Positions 1-7,838 of a stretch of 64,000 bases of DNA are shown one piece after another. The notes beneath the pieces are model-generated. The model did not search any database. It saw only the letters and a program-made list of their open reading frames with translations, and was not told where the DNA came from. The number at the start of each line of letters is the position of its first letter. The first letter of the stretch is position 1. A program made the position numbers and the translations under genes. Location of the stretch: assembly GCA_902478055.1 (NCBI GenBank), contig CABSJL010000003.1:1-64000 (forward strand), read 5' to 3'. The stretch is from an uncultured Veillonella sp. GTDB lineage: Bacteria; Bacillota; Negativicutes; Veillonellales; Veillonellaceae.

Positions 1-129
1 TATAGGTGTGTACTTTTCATCTAAACTTAATTCATTACCAAAATCTAACATAATGTGAGTAGATGCTGTACTAATTTCTATGGCACTACCACCAATCTGA
101 TGTGTGCCACGATGAACAACAATATTCAT
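1..129 (-). CDS. Metallo-beta-lactamase-fold hydrolase, N-terminal fragment
   Basis: The first 43 codons of a gene that runs off the left edge of the window. The start is an ATG (27 bases past the PD-(D/E)XK stop in transcription order would be far; the actual gap is only nine bases). The visible protein opens with MNIVVHRGTHQIGGSAIEI and then a strand ending in MLDFGNEL. This pattern (a short first strand, a GG turn, then hhLDxG) is typical of the beginning of metallo-beta-lactamase-fold hydrolases, including RNase J-like and related RNA or DNA processing enzymes. The HxHxDH metal motif would lie outside the window, so activity cannot be judged. The close spacing to the upstream nuclease-like gene suggests one transcript. 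Confidence 0.6.
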   Translation of the reverse strand, partial: MNIVVHRGTHQIGGSAIEISTASTHIMLDFGNELSLDEKYTPI

Positions 130-138
130 ATTCAACCT

Positions 139-1158
139 TTACTTAGAAATGGTAAGCAATGTTTCTGCTCGATATAAACGATCCAAATTTTCTGACCAAT
201 TATCTACTTTATTTTTATAAGGCGCTTTACTTACTTTTTGAGCTTGTAATACAACAAAACGGATTTGTTTTAATTCAGGCTCTTGTTTCAAAATATTTTC
301 GCACAAAGATCGTAACTGCTTACGTTTACTAGAGTCTATCATTTCTTTGCATTCTTTAAACTGTTGTGACACAACAGTTTTGGATGGATAACTAGGAGTA
401 TTAGGTTTATCCGGATCAATACGAAGCATCAAATTGGTCTCTGCTCCACCGTCCTCTTTGGCACAAGATCTTTCATCAAATAAAACGACTAACTCTGCTT
501 CATTTGTATGTTTATATCCATGTAATTTCTTTAGCTGCTGTATACCCTCATGCTCCTTCACAGAATTAATCTGTTTTATATCTAGAAGTCTATAATATGT
601 ATAAGCTTCTAAAACGCATCGTAGTAAAGTTTCCTCACTGCCAGAAGGCCGATACTTTAATTCAATGACAGAATAACATTTATTATCTTTGTTATATCCT
701 AATAAATCTATTTTTCCGTAAGAATCATTTTGTGTCGCTTTTAAAGGTGTTTGATAATCAAAGATATATCCTAATCCATCGACGTTACCTTGATAAAATA
801 ATAGCTTCGCTAAGATTTCCTCTTTTCGATTTGTAATTTTTAGGGCATCCACGTTTTCATCTGTATTCGGATGATTTATCTTAAAATGTTCTGGTCTTAC
901 AGGTATTAAGTTTAACCAGTCCTTTATAAAATTATCATTTATAAGGGTTTCGGCAATAACTTCACTATACAAGTCTTTAGAACCAGTTACTTTTCCCTTG
1001 TAATTTACAACAGCTGACTTATAAAAATTTGCTGCAAATTTTGTACCACCTATTTCATCAGAAGGAGTTAAACCATAGGTTGTTTTAAACTCTTTAAACT
1101 TATCATCTCGCTCAATACAATCAAATATTTTCTTAATAGACAGCTTACAAGCTACCAT
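139..1158 (-). CDS. PD-(D/E)XK nuclease-like protein of unknown role
   Basis: A 339-residue soluble protein that I do not recognise as a named family. Around residues 149-170 it has a hydrophobic strand with D151 (KIDLLGY), a short turn, then VIELKY with E167 and K169. This spacing matches the D...ExK catalytic core of the PD-(D/E)XK nuclease superfamily, with E113/E114 in the helix before it as a possible further acidic residue. The following helix (about 173-190) fits the same fold. No signal peptide or membrane segment is visible. It is followed after nine bases by a metallo-beta-lactamase-fold gene, so the two are probably co-transcribed. A nuclease next to an MBL-fold hydrolase could belong to a defence or DNA-processing module, but this is inference. 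Confidence 0.55.
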   Translation of the reverse strand: MVACKLSIKKIFDCIERDDKFKEFKTTYGLTPSDEIGGTKFAANFYKSAVVNYKGKVTGSKDLYSEVIAETLINDNFIKDWLNLIPVRPEHFKINHPNTDENVDALKITNRKEEILAKLLFYQGNVDGLGYIFDYQTPLKATQNDSYGKIDLLGYNKDNKCYSVIELKYRPSGSEETLLRCVLEAYTYYRLLDIKQINSVKEHEGIQQLKKLHGYKHTNEAELVVLFDERSCAKEDGGAETNLMLRIDPDKPNTPSYPSKTVVSQQFKECKEMIDSSKRKQLRSLCENILKQEPELKQIRFVVLQAQKVSKAPYKNKVDNWSENLDRLYRAETLLTISK

Positions 1159-1493
1159 AATAAATTCCCTCCAAAAAGCAATTTACTTCCTAAACATAGC
1201 CAATAATTTAGCTCACATTACATACAAACAATCAAGGTATTTAATCATAATCTCATTATATCAATAGCTATTTCATGAGTAAATAATGAAGAAGTCGATT
1301 AAATACTAACGCTCTCTTTATCTATATATACTTTATCATAATTAACGAGTAATAATTTCCCCATATTACCCTCTTTTATATAAAAAATACTTACACTATT
1401 TAGATTAAGCAAAAATTCTATAGAAAATCCTTGCGTCATTATTCTATATAATTTACTATATATAGAGAAATCTGATTATAAAAAGGAGTCATC
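1159..1493. other. AT-rich divergent intergenic region
   Basis: 335 bases between the divergent nuclease-like gene and dapL. It is very AT-rich and contains no credible reading frame. TATAAT-like hexamers occur near 1441-1462, just upstream of the dapL ribosome binding site AAAAGGAG (about 1480-1487), so the dapL promoter is probably there. I see no riboswitch or clear operator. Confidence 0.5.
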
Positions 1494-2723
1494 ATGGCTA
1501 ATATTAATGAAAACTATTTAAACCTACAAGGTTCTTATTTATTTGCTAATATCGCTAAAAAGGTTGCAGATTATCAAGCAGCGCATCCAGATGCAGACAT
1601 CATTCGTCTTGGTATCGGTGATGTTACATTACCACTTGTTCCAGCAATTATCGATGCTATGAGCAAAGCAGTTCAAGAAATGGGTAAAGCTGAAACATTC
1701 CGCGGTTATGGCCCTGAACAAGGTTATGACTTCTTACGTCAAGCTATTGTTGATGGCGACTACAAACCATTAGGTGTAGACATTGCGATTGACGAAGTAT
1801 TCGTTTCCGATGGTGCAAAATCTGATGTTGGTAACATCCAAGAATTATTCAGCGAAGATAACATCATCGCTATTACTGATCCAGTGTACCCAGTATACTT
1901 AGACTCTAACGTTATGGGCGGTCGTACTGGCGAAGCAGTAGATGGTATCTTCCAAAAGGTTGTATACCTCCCTACTTACGCAGAAAACAACTTCTCTCCA
2001 GAATTCCCTTCTGAACGTGTAGATATCGTATATCTTTGCTCCCCTAACAATCCAACTGGTACTGTTTTGAGCCGTGCTCGTTTAGCAGAATGGATCAAAT
2101 GGTGTAAAGATAATGATGCGATTTTGATGTTCGACTCCGCTTACGAAGCTTTCATCAGCACAGAAGACACTGTAAAATCCATCTACGAAATCGAAGGCGC
2201 TCGTGAAGTAGCTATCGAGTTCCGTTCCTTCTCCAAAACTGCAGGTTTCACTGGTACTCGTTGTGCTTACGCAGTTGTACCTAAAGAAGTGACTGGTAAA
2301 ACTAAATCCGGCGAACGCCAAGCACTAAACCCTATGTGGAACCGTCGCCAATGCACTAAATTCAATGGTGTTCCTTACATCATCCAACGCGGTGCTGAAG
2401 CAGTATACACAAAAGAAGGCCGCGAACAAACTCGCGCTAACATTGCATACTACAAAGAAAACGCTCGTATTATCAAAGAAGGTCTTGAATCTATCGGCCT
2501 TACTGTATACGGCGGCGTTGACGCTCCATACATTTGGCTAAAAACTCCTGGTAATATGACTAGCTGGGAATTATTCGACATCTTGCTCGAACAAGTTCAA
2601 ATCGTATCTACACCAGGCTCTGGCTTTGGCCCTCACGGCGAAGGTTACCTTCGTTTAACAGCTTTCGGTAGCCGTGAAAATACAATTCGCGCCGTTGAAA
2701 GAATTAAAACATTAAAATTCTAA
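1494..2723 (+). CDS. dapL: LL-diaminopimelate aminotransferase
   Basis: A fold-type I PLP aminotransferase of 409 residues, the normal DapL length. It converts tetrahydrodipicolinate directly to LL-diaminopimelate with glutamate as amino donor, bypassing the succinylase and acetylase routes of lysine and peptidoglycan synthesis. The PLP lysine is K248 in SFSKTAGFTGTR, and the cofactor-binding SPNNPTGT lies at about 183-190. The N-terminal NYLNLQGSYLFANIAKK is characteristic of this family. AAAAGGAG precedes the ATG. The gene stands alone before a terminator and is followed by ddh, which makes meso-diaminopimelate by another route, so the organism appears to have two ways to diaminopimelate. 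Confidence 0.92.
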   Translation: MANINENYLNLQGSYLFANIAKKVADYQAAHPDADIIRLGIGDVTLPLVPAIIDAMSKAVQEMGKAETFRGYGPEQGYDFLRQAIVDGDYKPLGVDIAIDEVFVSDGAKSDVGNIQELFSEDNIIAITDPVYPVYLDSNVMGGRTGEAVDGIFQKVVYLPTYAENNFSPEFPSERVDIVYLCSPNNPTGTVLSRARLAEWIKWCKDNDAILMFDSAYEAFISTEDTVKSIYEIEGAREVAIEFRSFSKTAGFTGTRCAYAVVPKEVTGKTKSGERQALNPMWNRRQCTKFNGVPYIIQRGAEAVYTKEGREQTRANIAYYKENARIIKEGLESIGLTVYGGVDAPYIWLKTPGNMTSWELFDILLEQVQIVSTPGSGFGPHGEGYLRLTAFGSRENTIRAVERIKTLKF

Positions 2724-2780
2724 TAGGATTATTGCCATACGGTTTACCCGATATAGCACCAATCACTATAGAGACCAAAA

Positions 2781-2820
2781 GACCGATTGCCCTCTATAAT
2801 CAGAGGTCAATCGGTCTTTT
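2781..2820 (+). terminator. Rho-independent terminator after dapL
   Basis: Inverted repeat GACCGATTGCCCTCT / AGAGGTCAATCGGTC with one mismatch and a six-base loop, followed by TTTT. It lies about 60 bases after the dapL stop codon. Confidence 0.85.
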
Positions 2821-2925
2821 ATATCTCTCATCAATTAATTCTATAGAAAAATATCAAATACCCTACTTTTATGCTATAATAAAAATGTTAATAATTAAAT
2901 TTCTCAATTTATATAGGAGGCTAAT

Positions 2926-3900
2926 ATGAGCAAAATTCGTATTGGTATCGTTGGCTACGGCAACTTAGGTCGTGGCGTTGAAGCATCCGTAAAATTACAA
3001 CCTGATATGGAGCTTGTTGGTGTATTCTCTCGCCGTAAAGGTTTAGAAACAGTTTCTGGTGTTCCTACATATACTATGGAAGATCTACCAAACTTCAAAG
3101 GTAAAATCGATGTTATGGTTCTTTGCGGTGGTTCTGCAACAGACCTTATCGAACAAACTCCAATGGTAACTAAATACTTCAACTGTATCGATTCCTTCGA
3201 TACACATGCACGTATTCCTGAGCATTTTGCTAATGTAGACAAAGTAGCTAAAGAAGCTAAAACTGCTACATTGATTTCTTGCGGTTGGGACCCAGGCATG
3301 TTCTCTTTACAACGTGTATATGCTGAAAGCATCTTACCTCAAGGCAAATCTTACACATTCTGGGGCCGTGGCGTTTCTCAAGGTCACTCCGATGCTATTC
3401 GTCGTATCGATGGTGTTCTTGACGCTCGTCAATACACTGTACCTAAAGAACAATACCTTGAAGCAATCCGCAATGGTGAAACTCCAGACGTTGATGGCTA
3501 CAAAGGTCACCTTCGTGAGTGCTATGTAGTGGCTGCTCCTGATGCGGACAAAGCTAAAATTGAAAACGAAATCAAAACTATGGAAAACTACTTCGTAGGT
3601 TATGAAACTGTAGTAAACTTCATTTCTCAAGAAGAACTTGATCGCGACCATAAAGGGATTCCACATGGTGGCTTCGTTCTTCGCTCTGGTGAAAGCACTG
3701 ACGGCACACGTCATGTTGTTGAGTATTCCTTAAAACTTGACTCCAACCCTGAATTCACTGGCTCTGCACTTGTTGCTTATGCACGTGGTATCTACCGCCT
3801 TTCTAAACACGGCGGCACAGGTTGCTACACAGTATTCGACATTCCACCAGCTTGGATTTCCACTCATTCTGCTGAAGAATTACGAGCTCACTCTCTATAA
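2926..3900 (+). CDS. ddh: meso-diaminopimelate D-dehydrogenase
   Basis: A 324-residue NADPH-dependent dehydrogenase that reductively aminates tetrahydrodipicolinate in one step to meso-diaminopimelate, for lysine and the peptidoglycan cross-link. The N-terminal Rossmann motif GIVGYGNLGRG is at residues 6-16. The characteristic SCGWDPGMFSLQR and the glycine-rich WGRGVSQGHSDAIRR follow in the middle. Length and sequence fit the whole family member. AGGAGG lies seven bases before the ATG. The gene has its own promoter region and terminator, so it is probably a single-gene unit next to dapL. Confidence 0.93.
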   Translation: MSKIRIGIVGYGNLGRGVEASVKLQPDMELVGVFSRRKGLETVSGVPTYTMEDLPNFKGKIDVMVLCGGSATDLIEQTPMVTKYFNCIDSFDTHARIPEHFANVDKVAKEAKTATLISCGWDPGMFSLQRVYAESILPQGKSYTFWGRGVSQGHSDAIRRIDGVLDARQYTVPKEQYLEAIRNGETPDVDGYKGHLRECYVVAAPDADKAKIENEIKTMENYFVGYETVVNFISQEELDRDHKGIPHGGFVLRSGESTDGTRHVVEYSLKLDSNPEFTGSALVAYARGIYRLSKHGGTGCYTVFDIPPAWISTHSAEELRAHSL

Positions 3901-3910
3901 GACACAAAAT

Positions 3911-3938
3911 AAAATCCCACACTAGTGTGTGGGATTTT
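3911..3938 (+). terminator. Terminator after ddh
   Basis: Perfect 12-base arms AAAATCCCACAC / GTGTGGGATTTT around a TAGT loop. The A-run on one side and T-run on the other make it work for either strand, so it could also stop the toxin transcript arriving from the right. Confidence 0.85.
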
Positions 3939-3952
3939 ATCTACTTCTATGG

Positions 3953-3958
3953 TATACT
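3953..3958 (+). promoter_or_regulatory. Extended -10 promoter, candidate antitoxin RNA promoter
   Basis: TATACT preceded by TGG gives an extended -10 element. The -35 position is weak. Transcription would start near 3965 and run into the 3' end of the convergent toxin gene, as expected for a cis-antisense antitoxin. No reading frame with a ribosome binding site follows. Confidence 0.45.
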
Positions 3959-3964
3959 ACTTAG

Positions 3965-4090
3965 AAGAAGTGAGGCGTAGATGTTTTCCGGCGTCAGCTC
4001 TCACATCTCTTACTAGTTTGAAAATGTGGCCTGACGACAAAAGGGTCCTTTTCAAAGCCCTGCTACATAAAAGCTAACCTGAGTTAGAAG
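3965..4090 (+). ncRNA. Candidate antisense antitoxin RNA
   Basis: Inferred only. The stretch follows an extended -10 promoter, has no reading frame, and holds inverted repeats: CGTCAG (about 3992-3997) with CTGACG downstream, an AGGG...CCCT hairpin near 4046-4065, and CTAAC...GTTAG near 4075-4086. It converges on the 25-codon holin-like toxin gene, the arrangement seen in txpA/ratA-type type I toxin-antitoxin loci, where the RNA pairs with the 3' part of the toxin mRNA. The 3' end is uncertain; it could run through to the hairpin at 4270-4309. Confidence 0.35.
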
Positions 4091-4094
4091 TCAA

Positions 4095-4172
4095 TTATCT
4101 TGCTGCTATGATAATGGTAGCAACTAACATACCAAAAGCTATCATTAAAGATAAAACTTCGTAGGTCTTCAT
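4095..4172 (-). CDS. Putative holin-like toxin peptide, type I toxin-antitoxin family
   Basis: A 25-codon gene. The peptide begins MKTYEVLSLMIAFGMLVATI, followed by five more residues (IIAAR). A charged or polar start, a YE-x-L motif and a single hydrophobic helix are the hallmark of the putative holin-like toxins (TxpA, BsrG, YonT and relatives), which insert into the membrane and are silenced by an antisense RNA. GGCGGTGAT precedes the ATG with good spacing. A short hairpin, GCCAAT/ATTGGC (4183-4203), lies just upstream and may hide the ribosome binding site, a feature of this class. A well-spaced promoter lies about 55 bases upstream of the start. The reading frame is intact. Confidence 0.7.
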   Translation of the reverse strand: MKTYEVLSLMIAFGMLVATIIIAAR

Positions 4173-4233
4173 GCTATCACCGCCAATCCTCGAGAAATTG
4201 GCAAGACCTGACACATCTAGAGGCCTCGACATC

Positions 4234-4262
4234 AATATATAATTTGTCGATTTCTATGTAAA
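4234..4262 (-). promoter_or_regulatory. Promoter of the holin-like toxin gene
   Basis: On the minus strand, -35 TTTACA (4257-4262) and -10 TATATT (4234-4239) are separated by exactly 17 bases. Predicted start near 4227, giving a leader of about 55 bases that contains the GCCAAT hairpin. Confidence 0.55.
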
Positions 4263-4269
4263 GGGATTT

Positions 4270-4315
4270 AGTGACACTACTAGTCACCAATGTGACTAAT
4301 GGTGTCACTTTTTTA
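4270..4315 (+). terminator. Strong hairpin with T-run before ychF
   Basis: AGTGACAC-TACT-AGTCAC pairs with GTGACT-AATG-GTGTCACT across a short loop and is followed by TTTTTT. It has the form of a plus-strand terminator. It may end the antisense RNA of the toxin locus or insulate ychF; no other plus-strand gene lies close upstream. Confidence 0.7.
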
Positions 4316-4417
4316 GTACAAATTTATAGCATCTATATGATATAATATTTATTTGATAGAGTTTCTACGGAAGCTTTCACAAAGAACGAAATCAATTAGT
4401 TAATAAAAGGTGGTACC

Positions 4418-5524
4418 ATGAGCACAAATTTAGAAGTAGGCATCGTAGGCCTTCCAAATGTTGGTAAAAGTACATTATTCAACGCCATTACTAAAGCGGG
4501 CGCTGAAGCTGCCAACTATCCATTCTGTACAATTGAGCCAAACGTAGGTGTCGTTGATGTTCCAGATAATCGTTTAGCGGTATTGGCTGAAATGTTTGGT
4601 TCTAAACGCATCCTTCCTGCTGCTATGCGCTTCGTAGATATTGCAGGCCTTGTAGAAGGTGCGTCCAAAGGCGAAGGTTTAGGTAATAAATTCCTTAGCC
4701 ACATCCGCCAAGTAGATGCGATTGCACAAGTTATCCGTTGTTTCGATGACCCTAACATCACTCACGTTTCTGGCTCTATCGATCCAATTCGTGATATCGA
4801 AATCATCAACACTGAGCTCTGCCTTGCAGACCTTGAATCCGTGGAAAAACGTAAACAACGTATTGAAAAAATCGCTAAATCTGGTGACAAAGATGCGCGT
4901 GCTGAGTTACCATTACTAGAACGCATCATCGAAGGTCTAGGTGAAGCAAAACCAGTTCGTGCACAAGGTCTCGAAGAAGAAGAATTAGAAATGATCAAAG
5001 AGTTGACATTGCTTACAGCAAAACCATCTCTTTATGTAGCTAACATTTCTGAAGATGAAGTATCTGATTACTCTTCCAATGAATATGTAAAACGTGTTGA
5101 GGAATATGCGAAAAACGAAGGCGCTGGCATCGTTGTTGTTTCTGCTCGCATCGAATCTGAAATTGCTGAATTATCTGAAGAAGAATCTGCTGCATTCCTT
5201 GAAGATCTTGGCCTTGAAGAATCTGGCTTAACTAAACTTATCAAAGCAAGTTATGCACTCTTAGGTCTTATCAATTACTTCACAGCTGGTGAAATGGAAG
5301 CTCGTGCTTGGACAATTGTAAATGGCACAAAAGCGCCTCAAGCAGCTGGTAAAATTCACTCCGATATCGAAAAAGGCTTTATCCGTGCTGAAATCGTATC
5401 CTTCGATGACTTACAAGCTTGCGGTAGCCAAAATGCGGCTAAAGAAAAAGGCCTTGTACGCCTTGAAGGTAAAGACTACGTTATGAAAGACGGCGACGTT
5501 ACACACTTCCGCTTCAACGTATAA
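4418..5524 (+). CDS. ychF: Redox-regulated ATPase YchF (Obg-family, OLA1-like)
   Basis: A 368-residue P-loop protein of the Obg/YchF family that binds ATP rather than GTP and associates with ribosomes. Walker A GLPNVGKST is at residues 11-19, followed by the switch segment NYPFCTIEPNVGVVDVPD and the DxxG-type VDIAGLVEGASKGEGLG. The canonical NKxD is replaced (VANISEDE region), as known for YchF. A coiled-coil insertion (about 130-190) and a C-terminal TGS-like domain ending in KDYVMKDGDVTHFRFNV complete the family layout. AGGTGG precedes the ATG. It is a single-gene unit with its own terminator. Confidence 0.95.
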   Translation: MSTNLEVGIVGLPNVGKSTLFNAITKAGAEAANYPFCTIEPNVGVVDVPDNRLAVLAEMFGSKRILPAAMRFVDIAGLVEGASKGEGLGNKFLSHIRQVDAIAQVIRCFDDPNITHVSGSIDPIRDIEIINTELCLADLESVEKRKQRIEKIAKSGDKDARAELPLLERIIEGLGEAKPVRAQGLEEEELEMIKELTLLTAKPSLYVANISEDEVSDYSSNEYVKRVEEYAKNEGAGIVVVSARIESEIAELSEEESAAFLEDLGLEESGLTKLIKASYALLGLINYFTAGEMEARAWTIVNGTKAPQAAGKIHSDIEKGFIRAEIVSFDDLQACGSQNAAKEKGLVRLEGKDYVMKDGDVTHFRFNV

Positions 5525-5540
5525 CACAAATTAATAACAA

Positions 5541-5575
5541 AAAACCAGTAAATCGATCGATTTACTGGTTTTTTT
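5541..5575 (+). terminator. Terminator after ychF
   Basis: AAACCAGTAAATCG / CGATTTACTGGTTT arms followed by TTTTT. The A-run on the other side makes it bidirectional, so it probably also ends the convergent csbD-like gene. Confidence 0.88.
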
Positions 5576-5603
5576 AATGCTACAAAATAGCTTTTATTTA
5601 ATT

Positions 5604-5840
5604 TTATTTATCATCATTGCCCAATGCATTTTTAAGTCCACTAATAGCACCTTCTACAGCATCTTTAGCATCATCTGCAGTCTTTTTGATATCATTAACA
5701 ACACTATCAGCAGCATCTTTTACTTTTGCTACTGTATTCTCAACAGCGCCTTCTGCTTGCATTTGTTTGTCATCAGTTAATTTACCTGCATTTTCTTTTA
5801 CTGCACCTTTAACTTGATCTAATTTATCTTCTAATGCCAT
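5604..5840 (-). CDS. CsbD-like stress protein
   Basis: A 78-residue, highly charged, Lys/Asp/Ala-rich protein. The N-terminal LDQVKGAVKENAGKLTDDKQ followed by MQAEGAVENT matches the CsbD family core (KGxxKExxGKLTxD...AEGxxD). The C-terminal half is an amphipathic alanine-rich helix of the form seen in longer CsbD and LEA-like proteins. CsbD proteins are general-stress proteins of unknown biochemical role. GGAAGGAG precedes the ATG. A long inverted repeat sits upstream and could be an operator. Confidence 0.8.
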   Translation of the reverse strand: MALEDKLDQVKGAVKENAGKLTDDKQMQAEGAVENTVAKVKDAADSVVNDIKKTADDAKDAVEGAISGLKNALGNDDK

Positions 5841-5869
5841 AATTGTGACTCCTTCCTATTTAATCAAAA

Positions 5870-5908
5870 TATTCATAAATCCCATCAAAAATACAGTATT
5901 TATGAATA
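5870..5908. repeat. Inverted repeat in the csbD-like promoter region
   Basis: Perfect 11-base arms TATTCATAAAT (5870-5880) and ATTTATGAATA (5898-5908) separated by 17 bases, about 30-68 bases upstream of the csbD-like start. Position and symmetry suggest a regulator binding site; the regulator is unknown. Confidence 0.5.
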
Positions 5909-5991
5909 CTTTAGAACTGTTGTATATTTATAATATAGCATTCAATTCTAAAGGTTAAATGAAGAATTTCGATTTAGTTCTCATATATGAT

Positions 5992-6702
5992 CTACTCAAC
6001 TACTGTTACAATTTCATCCATTGTACGACGTGTTTTATTACGATGTGGTTCTTCGTCTCGGTAACCAAAGGCAGCCATTACAGCAATGCCAAAGTGTTTA
6101 GTATCGAACAGGCCAAGTTCATCACCTAAGAGTGCGGTCATGTCATCTTGATTGAAGCCTTCTAATGGACAAGAATCTAAGCCTTCATACGCCGCCATAG
6201 TCATCATATTCGCCATAACGATATACGCTTGTTTAGAGGCCCAATCAAAGGCAGCCCGTTCAGACTCAAATGTTTTATAGTCACTTGTAGTAAATTGAGC
6301 ATATTTCTCACGGTATGCTGCATCTACTTCTGCAGGTAATTGCTTAACTGTTTCTTGAATATAACGTACATAAGAGGAGTCAAATTCTAAGTCTACCTTT
6401 TTGCGTGTTAAGAACACTACAAAATGACTTGCTTCAAGACCTGCTTGAATGCCCCAACCATGAGCTTTCATTTTTTCACGAATTTCAGGATTTTGGATCA
6501 CTAACAATTCATAAGGCTCGAAACCAAGGGATGTTGGAGCCAAGCGAGCTGCTGTTAAAATTGCATTCCAATCTTCATCAGAAATCTTTTTAGTGCTATC
6601 AAACTTCTTACATGCATAACGATAGGTCATAGCATATTCTAAATCTTTACGATCCAATGTAGGAGCCGTTAATTTTACATTTTCTATTTCATATTTGCTC
6701 AT
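5992..6702 (-). CDS. Nitroreductase-family NAD(P)H-dependent oxidoreductase
   Basis: An FMN-dependent nitroreductase-fold protein of 236 residues. The family pattern RYACKKFD near the N-terminus (the RRSxRxF-type FMN phosphate site), LAPTSLGFEPYE (about 45-57 of this start) and the C-terminal FGYRDEEPHRNKTR are all visible. It resembles the NfsB/YfkO type acting on nitroaromatics or quinones; the physiological substrate is unknown. The start is placed at the internal ATG because GGAGG lies six bases before it; ten extra codons upstream have no such site. It is monocistronic. Confidence 0.85.
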   Translation of the reverse strand: MSKYEIENVKLTAPTLDRKDLEYAMTYRYACKKFDSTKKISDEDWNAILTAARLAPTSLGFEPYELLVIQNPEIREKMKAHGWGIQAGLEASHFVVFLTRKKVDLEFDSSYVRYIQETVKQLPAEVDAAYREKYAQFTTSDYKTFESERAAFDWASKQAYIVMANMMTMAAYEGLDSCPLEGFNQDDMTALLGDELGLFDTKHFGIAVMAAFGYRDEEPHRNKTRRTMDEIVTVVE

Positions 6703-6790
6703 ATATACCTCCATAAGTGATAAAAATATCATATGCTTATACTACCATAATATCCATACTAATCATATGAAATGCATCATAAAACACAAA

Positions 6791-6811
6791 AGACTAGACA
6801 TAGTCTAGTCT
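6791..6811 (-). terminator. Terminator of the selenium operon
   Basis: Nine-base arms AGACTAGAC / GTCTAGTCT around an ATA loop, followed on the minus strand by TTTTGTGTTTT. The stem overlaps the stop codon of the DUF3343-type gene. Confidence 0.75.
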
Positions 6812-7062
6812 TTATATGGTACAGCCAGCTCCCCTTTTTCATACCAAAAAAGTCCTGACGTACTAATCTTATGTTCTTTTAAAATAGTCTGAACCTGCTC
6901 AACAATACTCGGATCTATTTGCACCGATAAACCACACATATCATAAAGTTCTGGAGGTGTAGCCATCAATTGATGAGGCACCTCTAATTCTGTTAATATC
7001 TTGTCTGCTTTATCACCAAAATAATAAGATGTAAAAACCACAAGTAATTTTTTATTTTCCAA
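6805..7062 (-). CDS. DUF3343-type putative Se/S carrier protein
   Basis: A small protein of about 85 residues beginning (M/L)ENKKLLVVFTSYYFGDKADKI. Sequence and size fit the DUF3343 family, small proteins that repeatedly occur beside yedF and selD and are thought to carry or sense selenium or sulfur. Only one cysteine (in MCGLSVQID) stands out. A TTG start at 7062 is preferred over the upstream GTG at 7080 because AGGAGGTG lies seven bases before the TTG and would be inside the longer frame. It is the last gene of the DUF951-selD-yedF-DUF3343 cluster. Confidence 0.7.
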   Translation of the reverse strand: MENKKLLVVFTSYYFGDKADKILTELEVPHQLMATPPELYDMCGLSVQIDPSIVEQVQTILKEHKISTSGLFWYEKGELAVPYKD

Positions 7063-7186
7063 TGCCTCACCTCCTACCACAATCGATACGATTAGATTTC
7101 TTTCACCTAAACTATTAATGCTCGAAATGAAAAATCTAATCTAAACCAATAGCTTAAAATCAATATATCAAAATAAGCTGCTAACA

Positions 7187-7789
7187 TTATAGCTTAACAA
7201 TATTATCGCTAAGGATAGCATCTGTAATAGCGTACATATTTGTAATGCTACCTACGCCAACATTTTCTTTTTCACCATAGAAATCTAGGCAAATGCCACA
7301 AGCAGCAATTTCAACACCTGCATCAGCTAACTTTTTAATATTTTCCAAATGAACAGAATCGTTAGTTACCATCTTAACACTGCTATTAATGAAATAAATC
7401 TTAGATGGTTTCACATCTGCTTCTACCATGCACACCCAGAAGGTTTTCATCAAATTTCTACCGAGCTCTTCGCTACCTTCACCAAGATAGTCCTTTGTCA
7501 TCAAGATGACACGGTTACCATAGTTCATCGGTTCGCAACTCACTTCTGATACGGGATTCGCATTTGGCGTCATGGTGAGATAGAAATCCTTGCCATCTTG
7601 GCGAATAGCCACACCATAACCACGAGACTTACCAAATTTTTCTACATTATCACGACTAACCTCATTATCTACAATAGTAGTAATGACAGCGCTTGGATTC
7701 GCATCGCTTACCTTCTTAGTTTCAATAACAGGTTTTGGACACAAGCTACCGCGTACGTCTACAGTTAATTCATTTGTATTACTCATCAT
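7187..7789 (-). CDS. yedF: Sulfurtransferase-like selenium metabolism protein YedF
   Basis: A 200-residue protein in two parts. The N-terminal TusA-like domain (about 1-75) has the signature VDVRGSLCPKPVIETKK, whose CPxP cysteine is the persulfide or perselenide carrier. The C-terminal DsrE-like domain contains GSEELGRNLMKTFW and a second conserved cysteine region AACGICLDFYG. The fusion defines the selenium-metabolism YedF family, found in selenium-using genomes. Two adjacent ATG codons are possible; the second (7786) has better spacing from GAGGTGA. It lies between selD and the DUF3343-type gene in one operon. Confidence 0.88.
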   Translation of the reverse strand: MMSNTNELTVDVRGSLCPKPVIETKKVSDANPSAVITTIVDNEVSRDNVEKFGKSRGYGVAIRQDGKDFYLTMTPNANPVSEVSCEPMNYGNRVILMTKDYLGEGSEELGRNLMKTFWVCMVEADVKPSKIYFINSSVKMVTNDSVHLENIKKLADAGVEIAACGICLDFYGEKENVGVGSITNMYAITDAILSDNIVKL

Positions 7790-7838
7790 TCACCTCTATA
7801 TTATATACATTATAAATCTTGTGAAAGTATCAGCTATC

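Noticed and set aside
2732..2929. 65-codon frame between dapL and ddh
   Set aside because: It runs through the dapL terminator and the ddh promoter, has no ribosome binding site and no protein-like composition.
5617..5817. Plus-strand frame opposite the csbD-like gene
   Set aside because: It is the antisense of a clear CsbD-family gene and has no ribosome binding site of its own.
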